64,000 nt of DNA, taken from Mycobacterium sp. 1554424.7 (GTDB lineage Bacteria > Actinomycetota > Actinomycetes > Mycobacteriales > Mycobacteriaceae). The stretch covers positions 1-64,000 of the forward strand of contig NZ_LZSE01000120.1 of assembly GCF_001665295.1 (NCBI RefSeq). Reading direction: 5' to 3'. A program made the translations under genes and the position numbers. The notes under the pieces were generated by a model, which saw only the letters and a program-made list of their open reading frames with translations, did no database searches and was not told where the DNA came from. Positions 1-8,555 of this stretch are shown in pieces (position 1 is the first letter of the stretch; each line of letters starts with the position of its first letter).

Positions 1-107
1 GCGGCCGCCGCGTTGGCTTCGTCCAGCCAGGAACCGATACCGGCCACATCCGCAGCCGCGGACCCCACTAGGTCCGGAGCGGCGATCACGAACGACGAAG
101 ACGGCAC
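1..107 (-). CDS. PE family protein, N-terminus only (runs off the left edge)
   Basis: Only the first 35 codons are in the window. They start at GTG 107, with GGAG seven bases upstream. The translation contains SFVIAAPDL and DVAGIGSWLDEANAAA, which is the typical opening of the mycobacterial PE domain (SFV..AP...AAA..LA.IGS...AANAAA). PE proteins are exported by type VII (ESX) systems, usually paired with a PPE partner. No partner is visible here, and whether a PGRS or other C-terminal region follows cannot be seen. The 249 bases between this start and the next gene (108-356) hold nothing else I can support. Confidence 0.8.
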   Translation of the reverse strand, partial: MPSSSFVIAAPDLVGSAAADVAGIGSWLDEANAAA

Positions 108-356
108 GCGGGCACTCCATTTCGGTCAGGCGACAAGGACCCGGTTAGCCCAGCGCGGGAACCTTACCGGCGGCGACGGTCAAGGTGCACGAGCGGTGAC
201 AAGCGGTGGAATTATTTTGCATGGGCGTCACTTTTTCCGCTAGTTGGCCTAGCGGTACGTAGATAGCGGCCGATGAGTCGATCGAAACGTCTCGAGCTGT
301 GAACCGTCTACGAGTTTGTCATTTCCGGCCGGCCCGCGCCCGCGGATGTCGGACGC

Positions 357-1727
357 CTAAGTGACTGCGGCGGCGGCGGTTTCGGTCGCCATCACCTCGG
401 CGGCCGCGCGCTCGCCCGATCGGATCGCGCCGTCTATCCACCCGCACATGATCGCCGAGCTCTCCGTGCCGGCCCAGTGCACGCGTCCGCAGGGCTCGCG
501 CAGGGTGTATCCGAATTCGGTGAGCACGCCGGGCGGGGCGTGGCTGATCATCCCGCCGCCCGAGTAGCGCTCGGTCGTCCAGTTCTGCTCGTGGAATTCA
601 AACGGCGCCTTGGCTTTACTGCCGAACCGGTCGACGAGTTCGCCGATGACAACCGTCTTCCGCTCGGCCTCGTCGAGCTTCGTCAGCCGTCGGGCGGCCG
701 GTCCCTCGGTGATCACGCACATGATCCCGAGGTCCGCGGTGTCCGTGCAGGCGTCGATGGTGAGCGTGGCCGGGGACCCGGGCGCGGCCGACTGGCCACA
801 CAATCCGTCCGCGCGCCAGAACGGCTCGTCGTAGATGATCGATATCTTGAGGACCGCGCCACTTGGCATGCGCTGGTGCAGCAGCGCGCGGTCCACCGGC
901 AGCATCGGCTCATACACAATCGAACTGGCGATGGCAAGCGGGATCGCGACGATGGCCCGCCGCGCCCGCACCGTCAGGCCGTCCGCGGCGACGGTCACGC
1001 CGTCGGCGTCCTGGGTGATCTGTCGGACGGGGCGCGAAAGGTGCAGCGCCTCACCGAGTTCGGCGGCGATCTGCCGGTAGATGGCGCCCATCCCCCCGAC
1101 GGGCCGCGCGTCCTGGGCGCCGCCCTTGCCCGAGATGACGAAGGTGGGCCCGCCGCCCGATCCCATCTGGGTCAGCGCCCACAGCAGGGACGTCTCCGAC
1201 CCGGCCGAGGTGTAGACGCCGGACAGCGCCATGTCCAGCATCTCGCGGGCCTGCTTGGACATGGTGTTCTTGTCGATCCATTCGCCGAGGCTGATGCGGT
1301 CCCACTCGGCCGCGTTCTTCGCCTCCCACGGGGCTTCGCGCGGGACGGCTTTGCACATGTTCTCGATCGAGAGCAAACCGACGCCGAGGTTGGCGACCGC
1401 CCAGGGGCTCATCGACCAGGGGATGGTGCCGCCGTAGCGGTGCTTCTTGCCGTCGACGATCATCATCGCGTCGCCGTCGTTGTGCTGCTTGTATTCCGGC
1501 ACGCCGAACTCATCCATCATCGCGTAGATGCGATCCTGGCCCGGGCCGACCCAGGCGCCGCCGCGGTCGATCCAAGTCCCGTCGTCGCGGGTGACGGTGA
1601 ACGTGCGGCCGCCGACCCGGTCCCGCGCCTCCAGCAAGGCCACCGAGCGACCGGCCTGCTTGAGCCGCAGGGCGGCCGTCAAACCGGCGAACCCGGCCCC
1701 GACCACGCAGTAATCGACATCTGACAC
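357..1727 (-). CDS. Flavin monoamine oxidase (AofH-like)
   Basis: FAD-dependent amine oxidase of about 456 residues, predicted to oxidise an amine to an aldehyde with release of ammonia and H2O2. The N-terminus carries the Rossmann motif GAGFAGL followed by LLEARDRVGGRT, the classic dinucleotide-binding start of the monoamine oxidase/LSD1 superfamily. The C-terminus has WAGTES...GWIDGAIRSGERAA, the family's FAD-contacting end. GTG 1727 is chosen because TGAGGAG lies six bases upstream; a longer reading to 1772 has no such site. No signal peptide, so it is probably cytoplasmic. The neighbouring genes give no substrate. Confidence 0.85.
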   Translation of the reverse strand: MSDVDYCVVGAGFAGLTAALRLKQAGRSVALLEARDRVGGRTFTVTRDDGTWIDRGGAWVGPGQDRIYAMMDEFGVPEYKQHNDGDAMMIVDGKKHRYGGTIPWSMSPWAVANLGVGLLSIENMCKAVPREAPWEAKNAAEWDRISLGEWIDKNTMSKQAREMLDMALSGVYTSAGSETSLLWALTQMGSGGGPTFVISGKGGAQDARPVGGMGAIYRQIAAELGEALHLSRPVRQITQDADGVTVAADGLTVRARRAIVAIPLAIASSIVYEPMLPVDRALLHQRMPSGAVLKISIIYDEPFWRADGLCGQSAAPGSPATLTIDACTDTADLGIMCVITEGPAARRLTKLDEAERKTVVIGELVDRFGSKAKAPFEFHEQNWTTERYSGGGMISHAPPGVLTEFGYTLREPCGRVHWAGTESSAIMCGWIDGAIRSGERAAAEVMATETAAAAVT

Positions 1728-1844
1728 GACTGGCTCCTCACTGTGGAGTTCGCTGCCCCGCCCAACGAGCAAATTACACCGGTCGCAGCACCGGAAGTGG
1801 CGCGTTCACCTCGATTTCCCGGGCGCTTCAAATCCAGTGAAGGG

Positions 1845-2906
1845 TCAGAGGTGATGGGCCTGGTTGCCGCCGCGGCGTTTGGCGGTGTACATCGCGCTGT
1901 CCGCGACGTCGATGAGTTTTTCGATCAGCCCGGGAATGTCGGATGTGCCCATCGGGGACAGTTCGGCGGTGGCCGTACCGATGCTGGCCGTCAGCCCTTG
2001 CGGGAGAGCGGCGATGGCGGCGCCCAATCGCGCCGAGATCATTTCGGCGTCCTGCGCCGGGCCGATGGCGGCGATGAGGAACTCTTCGCCGCCCGCGCGG
2101 CACAGCACCGCTGTCGGCGCGGCTTGCTGCTCGAGCACCTCGGCGACGGCGATCAGCGCGCGGTCACCCGCGGCGTGGCCGTGGGTGTCGTTGATGCGTT
2201 TGAACGCATCGAGGTCGATCATGGTCATGGTCAGATGGGCGTCGCCGGCGTGCGGATCGGCGAGCCTGCGTGTGAGGGCCGCGATGAATCCGCGGCGGTT
2301 GTACAGCCCCGTCAACGCGTCTTGGTCGGCGCGCTCCGCATACGTCCCCATGGCTCGCGACATCCCCCGCATCGCCACGGGGAACGACAGGTTGAGCATC
2401 GCGATCACCCAAAACGCGGCGAGCCCGGTTCCCACGTCGACCTCACGGGCCAGGTGCACCGCCGTTGCGACGGTGACGATGGCCGCCAGCGTGGCGCTGA
2501 ACGCCAGAAATTTGTTGCTGTGGAACAGGGCGACGTACCCGCTGTTGGTAGCCATCGCGCAGCAGCCGACGGCGGCCAGGGCGGCGGTCGGCTGGGTCAG
2601 GCTCCACCCGGCGATGCATGCCGCGGCGATGACCCCGAAAACCTCCGATTGGACCCGGGTCGGCCAGCGCGTCAACCAGTAGACGCTCACCGCGACCACG
2701 AAGACCGCGGCGGCCGCGTCGACGAGCACGACCTCGGCGGTCGGGCGGCGCGCGCCGAGCATGGTGGCCACCGGTACCAGCGCCGATATCGAGGAGATGA
2801 CCGCCAGCGTCACCTGGGCCGCGCGAAGCAGCCCGCGCTCGCGCAACGTGGCCGTGATCCAGTCGAATTGATCGGGCTCGCCCAGCCACGACTTGAATCG
2901 GGTCAC
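1845..2906 (-). CDS. Membrane-bound GGDEF diguanylate cyclase
   Basis: About 353 residues. The first 180 or so contain several hydrophobic segments (a membrane sensor of roughly five to six helices). The rest is a GGDEF domain opening with DQDALTGLYNRRGF and carrying FKRINDTHGHAAGD and the active-site signature GGEEF at about residues 272-276. GG[D/E]EF is the catalytic form, so synthesis of c-di-GMP from GTP is predicted. The residues just before RAGGEEF (APTAVLC) lack the RxxD inhibitory I-site, so product feedback at that site is unlikely. Start GTG 2906 follows GGGAGG with eight bases' spacing. It is a single-gene unit. Confidence 0.88.
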   Translation of the reverse strand: MTRFKSWLGEPDQFDWITATLRERGLLRAAQVTLAVISSISALVPVATMLGARRPTAEVVLVDAAAAVFVVAVSVYWLTRWPTRVQSEVFGVIAAACIAGWSLTQPTAALAAVGCCAMATNSGYVALFHSNKFLAFSATLAAIVTVATAVHLAREVDVGTGLAAFWVIAMLNLSFPVAMRGMSRAMGTYAERADQDALTGLYNRRGFIAALTRRLADPHAGDAHLTMTMIDLDAFKRINDTHGHAAGDRALIAVAEVLEQQAAPTAVLCRAGGEEFLIAAIGPAQDAEMISARLGAAIAALPQGLTASIGTATAELSPMGTSDIPGLIEKLIDVADSAMYTAKRRGGNQAHHL

Positions 2907-2989
2907 GCTGCACACCTCCCTTCAGCGGATAGCTCAGCACTAAACGACGGTCGGCGCTAGAAATCTGACGAAACGGCGACGCCGGGCCG

Positions 2990-3103
2990 TCAACTCGATC
3001 GGTCTTGGCGCAGCAAAACTGCGAGTTCGTCGCGGCTGGCCGAGCCGGTTTTGGCCATGGCCCGGGTATTTTGGCCATGGCCCGGGTAGACGTGGCCCTC
3101 GAC
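2990..3103 (-). pseudogene. Remnant of a LuxR-type HTH C-terminus
   Basis: Between two genes, a short minus-strand reading ends in AKTGSASRDELAVLLRQ, typical of the last helices of LuxR-family HTH domains, and is preceded by VEGHVY, which resembles the recognition-helix region. Seven extra residues (PGHGQNT) sit between the two blocks. They arise from a perfect 20-bp tandem duplication plus one base; with these removed the reading VEGHVYRAMAKTGSASR is continuous. The upstream half of the HTH and any sensor domain are absent, so this is read as a decayed fragment. The rest of 2907-3220 holds nothing recognisable. Confidence 0.5.
3049..3088. repeat. Perfect 20-bp tandem duplication
   Basis: TTTTGGCCATGGCCCGGGTA is present twice head to tail (3049-3068 and 3069-3088) inside the LuxR-like remnant. 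It looks like a recent slippage or duplication event. Confidence 0.9.
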
Positions 3104-3220
3104 CGCGACGGCCGCCGCCACATTTTTCGGCCGGCGGCGATAGGCGATGGACGGGTGTGCGGCCGCGTCAAGCGCGGCGACCACCCGCTGTTCAGCACAT
3201 CTCAGGTAGTGCAGTGCTCC

Positions 3221-4669
3221 TTATCGCACGTTCCATTCGGATGCGGCGCTTGCATACGCGGTGTCGGAACGGTCGACGGCGGTTGGTCCCGACCGCGAAT
3301 GTTGTTTTGCGCCACGCCGATTCACGGCGGCGACCCGGTAGAGGAACGACGGGCGCAGCATGCGCGTCGGGGGATCGAGAAGCCCGGTGACCCTGAAGAA
3401 CTGGGTACCGATCGCGGTATCGGACTCGGAAGCGGCCAGCACGCGATCCACAAGCCGATTCGCCACGCGCATCGACGGCGTCCGTCGCCCTTGGACTTCG
3501 GGGAACGCCAAGTCGGAAGTGGCACCCGTCCGCCACGCCACACCGATCGTCTTCGCCGTGGCGCGAAAGTACCGGCGGGGCAGGTCGTTAACGCCGCGAC
3601 GCAGGCAGTCCCGCAGTGCGACGGCGTCCAACGCGGCCACCGACATTCCCTGCCCGTAAATCGGATTGAAGCTACATATCGCGTCGCCGATGGCCAGCAG
3701 GCCGTCGGGGAATCGCCGCATCTTGTCGTAGCGTCGCCATTGGCTGGACGGCATGCGGTGCTGCACAACGGGTCCCAGCGGTTCGCCGGCGCGCACCGCC
3801 GCCAGCAGGTGAGCCGGGCCATAGCCCTCCGCGTAGGACAACATCCCGGCGAGGTCCCGCGGCGGCTCGTGGCCGGCGAGCGCGTAGACCGTGAATATCC
3901 AGGTGTCGCGCTCGTAGCCAACCAGGAACATGCCCTTGGGCCGGCCGGGCGCGGGGCCGATGAGCGCCAGCTTTTCCCTCAGGGTGCCGGGCGGGATCCG
4001 CAGCGGCTGGCTGACGTAGGTCGTGTGCATGGTGATGTGGTCTTCGGCCGGTCGCCCGTAGCCAAGGTTCTCGAGCAGGGCCGGGGTGTGGGCGCTGCGG
4101 CCCATCGCGTCCACGACGAGGTCGGCCGCCAACTTCTGCGGCGCGCCGCCGACGCGGTCCACCACCCGCACCCCGGTGATGCGGCTGCGGTCCGTGTTCG
4201 ACGTCAGCTCGGCGACGTCGTGGCCGTCGTGGATCGTCACGTCGCCGATGCTGCGTAGACGCCGCCGAATGTGGCACTCCAACAGCGGCCGGCTGGGCAT
4301 GTACAACGCCATTTCCGTGTGGTCCCCGGCTACCAGTCCGGACGGCAGCACCCGGTGGCCGTTGTAGCAGAAGTACCCCTTGGACAGGTCCCCGTCGTCC
4401 CACACGGGTGCGCCGGCGGCAAGAAGCTCGCCGAGGAGCCCGGGGAAGAGCTCATCCATTATGCGAGCGCCGCGCGGCAGGAGCGCGTGAACGTGCCGGC
4501 CCTGCGGCACCCCCCGCCGGTTGACGGGATCGTCGGACAACCCGTCGCGCTCGAACACCGTGACGGTCTCGAAGTATTCGGCCAGCACCCTGGCGGCGAG
4601 CAGGCCGCCCATGCTCGCCCCCAAAACGACCGCGCGCTCACCCAGTACCGGCATTGCGAATCCATTCAT
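3221..4669 (-). CDS. FAD-dependent oxidoreductase / epoxidase-like monooxygenase
   Basis: 482-residue flavoprotein of the PHBH-like monooxygenase superfamily. It has the N-terminal FAD motif VVLGASMGGLLAARVL followed by VFERDGL, and the second FAD motif GLLAIGDAICSFNPIYGQGMS near residue 320, where the GD pair contacts the ribityl chain. The overall pattern resembles actinobacterial epoxidase/halogenase-like FAD proteins that act on polyketide or lipid substrates; the substrate here is unknown. ATG 4669 is used; ATG 4654 is an alternative and neither has a strong ribosome site. It is divergent from prpD across about 150 bases that contain a palindrome. Confidence 0.75.
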   Translation of the reverse strand: MNGFAMPVLGERAVVLGASMGGLLAARVLAEYFETVTVFERDGLSDDPVNRRGVPQGRHVHALLPRGARIMDELFPGLLGELLAAGAPVWDDGDLSKGYFCYNGHRVLPSGLVAGDHTEMALYMPSRPLLECHIRRRLRSIGDVTIHDGHDVAELTSNTDRSRITGVRVVDRVGGAPQKLAADLVVDAMGRSAHTPALLENLGYGRPAEDHITMHTTYVSQPLRIPPGTLREKLALIGPAPGRPKGMFLVGYERDTWIFTVYALAGHEPPRDLAGMLSYAEGYGPAHLLAAVRAGEPLGPVVQHRMPSSQWRRYDKMRRFPDGLLAIGDAICSFNPIYGQGMSVAALDAVALRDCLRRGVNDLPRRYFRATAKTIGVAWRTGATSDLAFPEVQGRRTPSMRVANRLVDRVLAASESDTAIGTQFFRVTGLLDPPTRMLRPSFLYRVAAVNRRGAKQHSRSGPTAVDRSDTAYASAASEWNVR

Positions 4670-4764
4670 CGACTTCGGGCTCGCGTTGCTGCTGCAGCGC
4701 GGCTTCGCGATCGCGGAGATCTTCGGTCACCCGATCAGCATCCGGCGATGCGACGGGTCGGCAT

Positions 4765-4783
4765 TGAGTAGCGCACTACTTCA
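4765..4783. promoter_or_regulatory. Palindrome in the FAD oxidoreductase / prpD divergent promoter
   Basis: TGAGTAGCGCACTACTTCA has AGTAG/CTACT arms around a 4-base centre, with partly matching flanks. It lies 37 bases before the prpD ATG and about 95 bases before the divergent start, a natural operator position. It does not resemble the AT-rich PrpR site (TTTGCAAA) known from M. tuberculosis. Confidence 0.4.
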
Positions 4784-4819
4784 TTTGTCGTGGGCTGCGG
4801 CGTCACGTAGTCATTGAGC

Positions 4820-6328
4820 ATGCTGGTGCACACGGTCCGGGCGCGGCGCAGCTCCGACTACTTCCCGCGCGGGGAACACCTGGCCGCGAAGATCGCCGAG
4901 GTCGCGGCCGACCCGGTGGCCGTCGAGCCGGAAACGTCGGAGATGGTGGCCAACCGGATCATCGACAACGCCGCCGTGAGCGCCGCGGCCGTGCTCCGGC
5001 GGCCCGTCACCGTGGCCCGCCGGCAGGCGCTGGCGCATCCCGCCCAACGGGGGGCGCGGGTCTTCGGCGTCCCCAGTTCCCAAGGCGCCTACTCGGCGGA
5101 ATGGGCGGCGTGGGCCAACTGCGTCGCGGTGCGCGAGCTCGACTTCCACGACACGTTTCTGGCCGCCGAGTACTCCCACCCGGCCGACAACATCCCCCCG
5201 CTCGTCGCCGTGGCGCAGCAGCTCGGCGTGGGCGGCGCCGACCTGATCCGCGGCGTGGCCACCGCGTACGAGGTCCAGATCGACCTGGCGCGCGGAATCT
5301 GCCTGCACGAGCACAAGATTGACCACGTCGCGCATCTGGGGCCCTCGGTGGCGGCCGGCCTCGGCACCATGCTGCGGCTGGACACCGAGACCATCTACCA
5401 CGCGATCGGGCAGGCGCTGCACCTGACGACCAGCACCCGCCAATCGCGGAAGGGCTCGATCTCCAGCTGGAAGGCGTTCGCGCCGGCGCACGCCGGAAAG
5501 GTCGCCATCGAGGCGGTCGACCGGGCAATGCGCGGCGAGCGGTCGCCGACCCCGATCTGGGAGGGCGAGGACGGCGTGATCGCCCGGCTGCTGGGTGGGC
5601 CCGAGCGCGAATACCGCGTGCCGTTGCCCGCGCCCGGCGAACCCAAGCGCGCCATCCTGGACAGCTACGCCAAGGAACACTCGGCGGAGTACCAGAGCCA
5701 GGCGCCGATCGACCTGGCCCGGCGGCTGCGCGCGCGGATCGGCGACCTCGACCGGGTCGAGGCGATCGTCCTGCGCACCAGCCACCACACCCACGTGGTG
5801 ATCGGGACGGGATCCGGCGACCCCCAGAAGTTCGACCCCGACGCGTCACGGGAAACGCTTGACCACTCGCTGCCGTACATCTTCGCCGTCGCGCTGCAGG
5901 ACGGCACCTGGCACCACGAGCGCTCCTACACCCCGCAACGGGCCCACCGGCGCGACACCGTCGAGCTCTGGCGCAAGATCTCCACCGTCGAGGACCCGGA
6001 ATGGACCCGTCGCTACCACTCCACCGACCCGGCCGAGAAGGCGTTCGGCGCCCGCGCGGAGGTGACGCTCAAGAGCGGCGAGGTGATCTGCGACGAGCTG
6101 GCCGTGGCCGACGCCCATCCGCTGGGCGCCCGGCCGTTCGGGCGCCCGCAATACGTAGACAAGTTCGCCGAACTCGCCGACGGGGTCGTCGATCCGGCCG
6201 AGCAGCGCAGGTTCGTCTCCGCCGTGGAATCGCTGGGGGATCTGGCCTCCGTGGATGCGCTGAATATCGTGATCGACCAGCGAGTGCTAGATACCGCACC
6301 GGACACCCCGCCCGGCATCTTCGGCTGA
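4820..6328 (+). CDS. prpD: 2-methylcitrate dehydratase (MmgE/PrpD family)
   Basis: About 502 residues, the length of mycobacterial PrpD. The family is recognisable across the whole length (e.g. [55 protein letters not shown]). PrpD dehydrates 2-methylcitrate to 2-methylaconitate in the methylcitrate cycle that disposes of propionyl-CoA from odd-chain fats, branched amino acids and cholesterol. ATG 4820 is used; TTG 4814 is in frame upstream, and neither has a clear ribosome site. Unusually there is no adjacent prpC or prpR: the neighbours are an FAD oxidoreductase and a small secreted protein. It may be an extra or relocated copy acting on a related substrate. Confidence 0.85.
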   Translation: MLVHTVRARRSSDYFPRGEHLAAKIAEVAADPVAVEPETSEMVANRIIDNAAVSAAAVLRRPVTVARRQALAHPAQRGARVFGVPSSQGAYSAEWAAWANCVAVRELDFHDTFLAAEYSHPADNIPPLVAVAQQLGVGGADLIRGVATAYEVQIDLARGICLHEHKIDHVAHLGPSVAAGLGTMLRLDTETIYHAIGQALHLTTSTRQSRKGSISSWKAFAPAHAGKVAIEAVDRAMRGERSPTPIWEGEDGVIARLLGGPEREYRVPLPAPGEPKRAILDSYAKEHSAEYQSQAPIDLARRLRARIGDLDRVEAIVLRTSHHTHVVIGTGSGDPQKFDPDASRETLDHSLPYIFAVALQDGTWHHERSYTPQRAHRRDTVELWRKISTVEDPEWTRRYHSTDPAEKAFGARAEVTLKSGEVICDELAVADAHPLGARPFGRPQYVDKFAELADGVVDPAEQRRFVSAVESLGDLASVDALNIVIDQRVLDTAPDTPPGIFG

Positions 6329-6368
6329 GTTGCATTGCGGCGTAACCGCCCGGCGTGTCGTCGCCGTG

Positions 6369-6399
6369 AGCGCACACTGAAAAGCCCTCAGCGCACACT
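6369..6399. repeat. Short direct repeat in a convergent intergenic gap
   Basis: AGCGCACACT occurs at 6369-6378 and 6390-6399 in the 80-base gap between two converging genes. It has no inverted symmetry and no assigned role. Confidence 0.6.
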
Positions 6400-6408
6400 C
6401 GTACGCGG

Positions 6409-6627
6409 CTAGGGCGTCGACGGCCCGCCGTACTGCCACACCAAGGAATGGGCGCCCGTCATGGTCGGGTTGCACCACATCGTGCGGCCGTTGGCGTCCT
6501 GGGTGGTGGCATGCAGCACGGTGCAGGAGTCACCCGGCCCGGGGGTATCGGCCCGGGCGACGCCGCCGCCGGCCACCGGTACGACGGCGGCCAGCAGCGC
6601 CGCGACGAGGAATCGAAGTCGGTTCAT
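6409..6627 (-). CDS. Small secreted protein (72 aa)
   Basis: The protein opens with a signal peptide (MNRLRF, hydrophobic core LVAALLAAVVPVAGGG, likely cleavage after ARA before DTPGPGD), leaving about 46 residues. The mature part has two cysteines (DSCTVL and MWCNP), suggesting one disulfide outside the membrane. AGGAGA sits seven bases before the ATG, which supports the start. It resembles the small mycobacterial exported proteins of unknown function that recur beside membrane genes. It is divergent from the DUF3556 gene, so the KstR-like box at 6712 could also affect it. Confidence 0.7.
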   Translation of the reverse strand: MNRLRFLVAALLAAVVPVAGGGVARADTPGPGDSCTVLHATTQDANGRTMWCNPTMTGAHSLVWQYGGPSTP

Positions 6628-6711
6628 GGTGGAGTTCTCCTAGCGAGTTCACGGTATCCGGGCATTAACTTCCGGGCAAAGGATTCTTTGCCCCTATCCG
6701 AGCCACGGGCC

Positions 6712-6725
6712 TAGAACGCGTTCTA
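6712..6725. promoter_or_regulatory. KstR-type operator
   Basis: TAGAACGCGTTCTA is a perfect 14-bp palindrome and fits the published KstR consensus TNNAACNNGTTNNA exactly. KstR is the TetR-family repressor of the mycobacterial cholesterol regulon. The site ends 12 bases before the DUF3556 start and lies 85 bases from the divergent secreted gene. Confidence 0.75.
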
Positions 6726-6737
6726 ATCTGTCAAACC

Positions 6738-8483
6738 ATGGGATTTCTCAAGCCCGAGCTGCCGCAGCTCGACATGGAGGAATGGAAGAAGGGCACCCGC
6801 AGCGAGAAGATCCGCCCGATGGCCCGGCACTGGGCCGAGGTCGGGTTCGGCACCCCGGTCGCGCTGCACCTGTTCTACGTCGTCAAGATCCTGCTCTACA
6901 TCCTCGGCGCCTGGCTGTTCGCCTCGGCCACCAAGGGACTCGGCGGGTTCACCAACGTCGCGCACTGGTGGTCCGAGCCGATCGTCTTCGAGAAGGTCGT
7001 GCTCTACACGATGCTGTTCGAGGTGATCGGGCTGGGTTGCGGCTTCGGGCCGCTGAACAACCGGTTCTTCCCGCCCATGGGCTCGATCCTGTACTGGCTG
7101 CAGTTCGGCACCATCCGGCTGCCACCGTGGCCGGATCGCGTCCCGCTGACCAGGGGGACCGCCCGCAAACCGGTCGACGTCTTCCTCTATGCCGCGCTGC
7201 TGCTGATGACGCTGTGGGCGTTGTTCCTCGACGGGACCGGCCCGATGCCCGAGCTGGGCACCACCGTCGGGCTGTTGCCGACCTGGCGGATCGTGGTGAT
7301 CCTGCTGCTTCTCGCGGTGCTCGGGCTGCGCGACAAGGTGATCTTCCTGGCCGCCCGCGGCGAGGTCTACGCGACGATGGCGGTGACCTTCCTCTTCGGC
7401 GGGGCCGACATGATCGTCGCGTCCAAGGTGGTGTTCCTGGTCATCTGGATGGGCGCGGCGACGTCGAAGCTCAACAAGCACTTCCCGTTCGTGATCTCCA
7501 CGATGATGTCCAACAACCCGCTGGTGCGGCCCCGGTGGCTCAAGCGGCGGTTCTTCGAGAATTTCCCCGACGACCTGCGGCCCGGGCGGTTGTCACGGTT
7601 CGTGGCGCACGTGAGCACCGCGATCGAGATGCTGGTGCCGTTGCCGCTGTTCTTCTGCCACGGCGGCTGGCCGACCGCGGTGGCCGCCGTCCTCATGGTC
7701 TGCTTTCACCTGGGCATCCTGGTCTCGATCCCGATGGGGGTGCCGCTGGAGTGGAACGTCTTCATGATCTTCGGTGTGCTGTCGCTGTTCGTCGCGCACG
7801 CCCGGCTGGGGTTGGCGGACCTGAAGCATCCGGTGGCGGTCGCGATCCTGTTCGTCGTCATCGCGGGAATCGTGCTGCTGGGCAACATGTTTCCCCGCAA
7901 GATCTCGTTCCTGCCCGGCATGCGCTACTACGCCGGCAACTGGGACACCACGCTGTGGTGCATCAAGCCGTCGGCCAACGACAAGATCGGTCGCGGGATC
8001 GTGGCGATCGCCAGCATGCCGCAGGCCCAGCTGGAGCGGTTCTACGGCAGCCCGGAAGCGGCCCAGATCCCCATCTACATGGGGTATGCGTTCCGCGGAT
8101 TCAACACGCACGGCCGGGCCCTGTTCACGCTGGCGCACCGCGCGATGGCGGGCCAGAACGAGGACGACTACGTCATCACCGACGGCGAGCGCATCTGCAG
8201 CACCGCCATCGGCTGGAACTTCGGCGACGGCCACATGCACAACGAGCAACTCATCACCGCCATGCAGCAGCGCTGCCACTTCGCGCCGGGTGAGGTGCGG
8301 GTGGTGCTGCTCGACGCGCAGCCGATTCACAAGCAGACCCAGGCCTACCGGTTGGTGGACGCGGCGACGGGCGAGTTCGAGCGCGGCATCGTGCGGGTGG
8401 CCGACATGGTGACCCGGCAGCCCTGGGCCGACGACGTCCCGGTCCAGGTGCTCTCCGAGCCGGCCGACGAGCCGGCTGACTAA
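6738..8483 (+). CDS. DUF3556 polytopic membrane protein
   Basis: 581 residues. Residues 1-60 are soluble (GFLKPELPQLDMEEWKKGTR is typical of the family start). About ten hydrophobic segments follow up to residue ~390, and a soluble C-terminal domain of about 190 residues begins near FLPGMRYYAGNWDTTLWC. The order matches the DUF3556 proteins found almost only in mycobacteria and relatives; no reaction is known. The KstR box directly upstream suggests expression together with sterol catabolism. The gene stands alone and ends in a long hairpin shared with the converging metE. Confidence 0.8.
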   Translation: MGFLKPELPQLDMEEWKKGTRSEKIRPMARHWAEVGFGTPVALHLFYVVKILLYILGAWLFASATKGLGGFTNVAHWWSEPIVFEKVVLYTMLFEVIGLGCGFGPLNNRFFPPMGSILYWLQFGTIRLPPWPDRVPLTRGTARKPVDVFLYAALLLMTLWALFLDGTGPMPELGTTVGLLPTWRIVVILLLLAVLGLRDKVIFLAARGEVYATMAVTFLFGGADMIVASKVVFLVIWMGAATSKLNKHFPFVISTMMSNNPLVRPRWLKRRFFENFPDDLRPGRLSRFVAHVSTAIEMLVPLPLFFCHGGWPTAVAAVLMVCFHLGILVSIPMGVPLEWNVFMIFGVLSLFVAHARLGLADLKHPVAVAILFVVIAGIVLLGNMFPRKISFLPGMRYYAGNWDTTLWCIKPSANDKIGRGIVAIASMPQAQLERFYGSPEAAQIPIYMGYAFRGFNTHGRALFTLAHRAMAGQNEDDYVITDGERICSTAIGWNFGDGHMHNEQLITAMQQRCHFAPGEVRVVLLDAQPIHKQTQAYRLVDAATGEFERGIVRVADMVTRQPWADDVPVQVLSEPADEPAD

Positions 8484-8488
8484 CCCTC

Positions 8489-8548
8489 GCGAGCAGACGC
8501 AAAATCGCACGTTCCGAGCCGGAAACGTGCGATTTTGCGTCTGCTCGC
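8489..8548. terminator. 25-bp-arm inverted repeat between converging genes (likely bidirectional terminator or repeat element)
   Basis: The 25 bases 8489-8513 (beginning GCGAGCAGACGCAAAATCGC) are exactly complementary to 8524-8548, leaving a 10-base centre that can pair further (GTTCC with GGAAC around GAGCC, one bulged A). The element fills the space between the DUF3556 stop (8483) and the metE stop (8556). Its length and perfection exceed an ordinary terminator and suggest a dispersed intergenic element used as one. Confidence 0.8.
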
Positions 8549-8555
8549 CAGAGAA

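Noticed and set aside
13-243. 76-codon plus-strand open frame at the left end
   Set aside because: Low-complexity translation without ribosome site; the opposite strand has the PE start.
477-1724. 415-codon plus-strand open frame opposite the amine oxidase gene
   Set aside because: Arg/Gly/Pro-rich, no domain, exactly shadows a well-supported gene; a high-GC artefact.
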